This document shows, piece by piece, positions 61,705 to 64,000 of a DNA stretch of 64,000 bases. The stretch's first letter is position 1; every line of letters starts with the position of its first letter. This DNA comes from HKST-UBA178 sp965223815 (lineage in GTDB: Bacteria > Pseudomonadota > Gammaproteobacteria > Chromatiales > Chromatiaceae). Location of the stretch: NCBI GenBank assembly GCA_965223815.1, contig OZ245019.1, positions 1,984,001-2,048,000 on the forward strand. Reading direction: 5' to 3'. The notes below the pieces were generated by a model, which saw only the letters and a list, made by a program, of their open reading frames with translations, had not been told where the DNA came from and did not search any database. The position numbers and the translations under genes are program-made.

Positions 61705-64000
61705 TGGGATACTGGTCGCCTCCATCGCTGAAGCTCACCGTTCCAGCGATGATCATCGCCTTTTCCGCGCTCGTCGTGGTCGCCTTCTATACCTACAATC
61801 TCCCCCGAACACTGGATCTCATCGAGGAAGAAGGCAAGGACCGTTTGTTTCAGCGCCTTTCCCATCTTCAGGGCACGCTTGAATATCTGATGAGGCATGA
61901 TGACACCGCTGGATTACAACGCGAGATAGCAGCGCTGGCGTCACAGGAGGAATACAAAATTGTGGTACTCGCTGACGATAGCGGTGAAGTTATTGCCGCC
62001 ACCCGTCGCGGCTGGCTGGGCAAGCCGGTCGCAAATGTGTCGCCTGAGTTTGATGCGGGAGAAATTGCTCAGGTTGTCAGACAACGAAGTGCCCGCGTCC
62101 TTGTTATCAGTAATGGTTCGGCGCTGGCGGGTTATGCGGGTATAGCCATGGCGCCTTCGCCCGCGGCATTGCGGCCTGACCGGTTTGGTCAACTCTTTAT
62201 TCAATACGATTTGCAAATAGCAAAGGGTGCCGCGCACAGACAGCTGTTGCAGCAGTCACTTTTCTGGACATTGATCATCGGTGGCCTTGCCGTGCTTTTG
62301 TGGCTGGCCTTCCACTTGCTGCTCACTCGTCGGGCGGAAACCTTAATACAAGTCGCTGAACGGCTTGCGGACGGCGATCTATCTGCTCGCAGTCGATTGA
62401 CCGGTCGTGATGAACTAAGCCGACTAAGCCGGGCATTGGACACCATGGCGGGCAGCATTGACCAGACCCAACGAGATCTGCAGCAGGATATCGCAAGACG
62501 CAAGCGGGCAGAACTGGCGGTAAGAGAAAGTGAAGAGCGTTTGCAGCAGATACTGAACGGTACCACATCAGCCATATATGTGCGGGGGCGGGACGAAAGG
62601 TTTTTGCTTGTCAACCACGAGTTCGAAAGGTTGCTGAATACAACGCAAGAGCAGGTAGTCGGCAAAAATTTGGATGAGGTATTTCCCGCTGCCACGGCGT
62701 CTGAGTTCCGCGCCAACGATAAACAGGTGCTGGAACACGAGCAGGTAATGGAGTTTGAGGAGCAGGTTGTCCTGACCGACGGCGTACATACTTACCTTTC
62801 CATCAAATTTCCGCTCCACGACACAGGCGGGCGCTGCTATGCAATCTGTGGTTTCTCCACTGACATCACCCGCCGCAAGCGTTCAGAGTTGGCGCTGGAG
62901 CAAGCTGCAGTAGGTCTATCCAGAGCACAGGGTGACGACGTCTTCCAATCGCTGGTGGCCCATTTGGCCAACGCATTGGGTACCGACTTGGCTTTCGTGG
63001 GAACACTGACTAGCAAAGATCGGATACAGACACGCGCGTTGTATGCTCAAGGACGGATCGAGAGCAATGTCTTCTATCCATTGGAAGGCAGTCCCTGCAA
63101 CAATGTCGTGGGGCAGGCGTTTTGTTTTTATCCCAACAATATACCGCAGCAATTTCCCAAGGATATGTGGCTGCGACGATTCGCCGTTGAGAGCTATGCT
63201 GCGGCCCCGCTGTTCGACTCGACCGGAAAAGCTCAAGGTCTAATTGCGGTGTCTCATAGCAAGCCATTGGGGGATCGGGAACTGGTCGAATCCATCTTGC
63301 AGATATTTGCCGCACGTGCGGCAGGTGAGCTGGAGCGGGAGTATGCGGGCCATGAATTGCGACAGTCCGAAGCAAGCTACAAGGGGCTTTTCAATGCTTC
63401 GGAAGATTGTATTTTTATCCATGATATCGATTCCGGCGCAATCGTGGACGTCAACCCAAAGGCCTGTGCGACCTACGGATACTCCAGGGAGGAGTTCCAG
63501 GCCATCGATGTGGGTAGTCTCTCTTCAGGTGAGGGTGAGTACAACCAAGATGGGGCGGCGCAAAAGATTGCCCAGGCTGTGGCGGGTAAAGCTATACAAT
63601 TCGAGTGGCATAGAAAGAACAAGGATGGCAGCCTGCACTGGGACGAAGTCTTTCTCAAGCGAGTGCAACTCGCTGGGGTGGACCGTATTCTTGCAATGAC
63701 CCGAGAAATAACCGCTCGCAAGCAGTTTGAACAAAGTCTGCGTGAGAGCGAGCGTAGGCATCGTGAGGCTAACCTAAAATTACAGGAGAGCGAGGCACTA
63801 AAATCAGCAATTATCGATAATGCACTACTTGCCGTAGTCTCAATGGACGATGAAGGGCGAATAGTGGACTTTAATCCTGCCGCAGAGGCAATGTTTGGGT
63901 ACTCACGTAGTAATGTGAAATATCGGGAACTGGCAGGCACAATTATTCCCGAACGCTGGCGGGAGCCACATCGACTCGGCCTGCAGCACTATAAGAAAAC
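61704..64000 (+). CDS. Multi-domain membrane sensor, PAS-GAF-PAS-PAS (cut by window end)
   Basis: An open frame of 765 codons runs to the window end with no stop. A first membrane helix is near 9-30, followed by a periplasmic segment of about 150 residues, a second helix near 184-205, HAMP (AERLADGDLSARSRLTGRDEL), a PAS domain (about 270-395), a GAF domain (about 410-550), a second PAS (560-680) and the start of a third. The C-terminus, probably a histidine kinase or diguanylate cyclase, lies outside. Position after a response regulator favours a histidine kinase. Confidence 0.85.
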   Translation, partial: MGYWSPPSLKLTVPAMIIAFSALVVVAFYTYNLPRTLDLIEEEGKDRLFQRLSHLQGTLEYLMRHDDTAGLQREIAALASQEEYKIVVLADDSGEVIAATRRGWLGKPVANVSPEFDAGEIAQVVRQRSARVLVISNGSALAGYAGIAMAPSPAALRPDRFGQLFIQYDLQIAKGAAHRQLLQQSLFWTLIIGGLAVLLWLAFHLLLTRRAETLIQVAERLADGDLSARSRLTGRDELSRLSRALDTMAGSIDQTQRDLQQDIARRKRAELAVRESEERLQQILNGTTSAIYVRGRDERFLLVNHEFERLLNTTQEQVVGKNLDEVFPAATASEFRANDKQVLEHEQVMEFEEQVVLTDGVHTYLSIKFPLHDTGGRCYAICGFSTDITRRKRSELALEQAAVGLSRAQGDDVFQSLVAHLANALGTDLAFVGTLTSKDRIQTRALYAQGRIESNVFYPLEGSPCNNVVGQAFCFYPNNIPQQFPKDMWLRRFAVESYAAAPLFDSTGKAQGLIAVSHSKPLGDRELVESILQIFAARAAGELEREYAGHELRQSEASYKGLFNASEDCIFIHDIDSGAIVDVNPKACATYGYSREEFQAIDVGSLSSGEGEYNQDGAAQKIAQAVAGKAIQFEWHRKNKDGSLHWDEVFLKRVQLAGVDRILAMTREITARKQFEQSLRESERRHREANLKLQESEALKSAIIDNALLAVVSMDDEGRIVDFNPAAEAMFGYSRSNVKYRELAGTIIPERWREPHRLGLQHYKK

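Overview
The window looks like a chromosomal piece of a gammaproteobacterium with a sulfur-oxidiser or autotroph-symbiont lifestyle. This is inferred from gene content: a partial 3-hydroxypropionate bi-cycle, a pyrophosphate-type phosphofructokinase, a TsdA-like dihaem cytochrome, a PEP-CTERM protein, and betaine/methylamine use. I cannot name the species. No rRNA, tRNA or CRISPR was seen.

Layout. (1) 792-8183: six co-directional genes matching the glyoxylate-assimilating half of the 3-hydroxypropionate bi-cycle: two CitE-like lyases, Mct, Meh, a family-I CoA-transferase and Mch. (2) 8309-11919: an NtrB/NtrC-like pair. (3) 12117-13509: two complementary bacterioferritin subunits (one ferroxidase-type, one haem-type) divergent from bfd, with a Fur-like box between. 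(4) 13980-15587: BCCT betaine transporter. (5) 15860-17180: an intact IS4-family element with a 4-bp CTAG duplication, inserted in a small minus-strand ORF. (6) 17427-38768: a large one-carbon island. It holds fhs, a GFA protein, soxBDAG (sarcosine oxidase), corrinoid protein, DUF1638, metV, metF, a methyl-H4folate:corrinoid methyltransferase, an ASKHA corrinoid-activating protein, a GlxA/GbdR-like regulator, a non-pyrrolysine MttB-family methyltransferase, 5-formyl-H4F cyclo-ligase, a dimethylglycine-dehydrogenase-like protein, and PPi-PFK. Together these could strip the methyl groups of glycine betaine: the first by corrinoid chemistry, the next two by flavin oxidation, with carbon entering the folate pool. 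(7) 39181-41297: a hydrolase and a hydrolase-like/TlpA fusion. (8) 41451-46214: a FadR-type regulator and a TRAP transporter, with clear TGGT-N3-ACCA operators and a strong promoter. (9) 46740-50370: PEP-CTERM/CHRD protein, NarX/NarL-like pair, IS6 remnant. (10) 50712-52805: TsdA-like cytochrome, DUF2892 protein, Crp/Fnr regulator. (11) 53355-58554: MMPL/RND exporter with LolA-like, beta-barrel and HMA-like partners. (12) 59131-64000: a small membrane protein, then an OmpR-type regulator, an orphan ABC-type solute-binding lipoprotein and a multi-PAS/GAF sensor cut by the window end. Intergenic 11-bp-period direct repeats accompany this last group.

The most unusual observation is charge complementarity in the corrinoid system. 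The corrinoid protein begins with a strongly acidic tail, while its three predicted partners (MttB-like, methyl-H4F methyltransferase, ASKHA activator) each carry an arginine-rich terminal tail.
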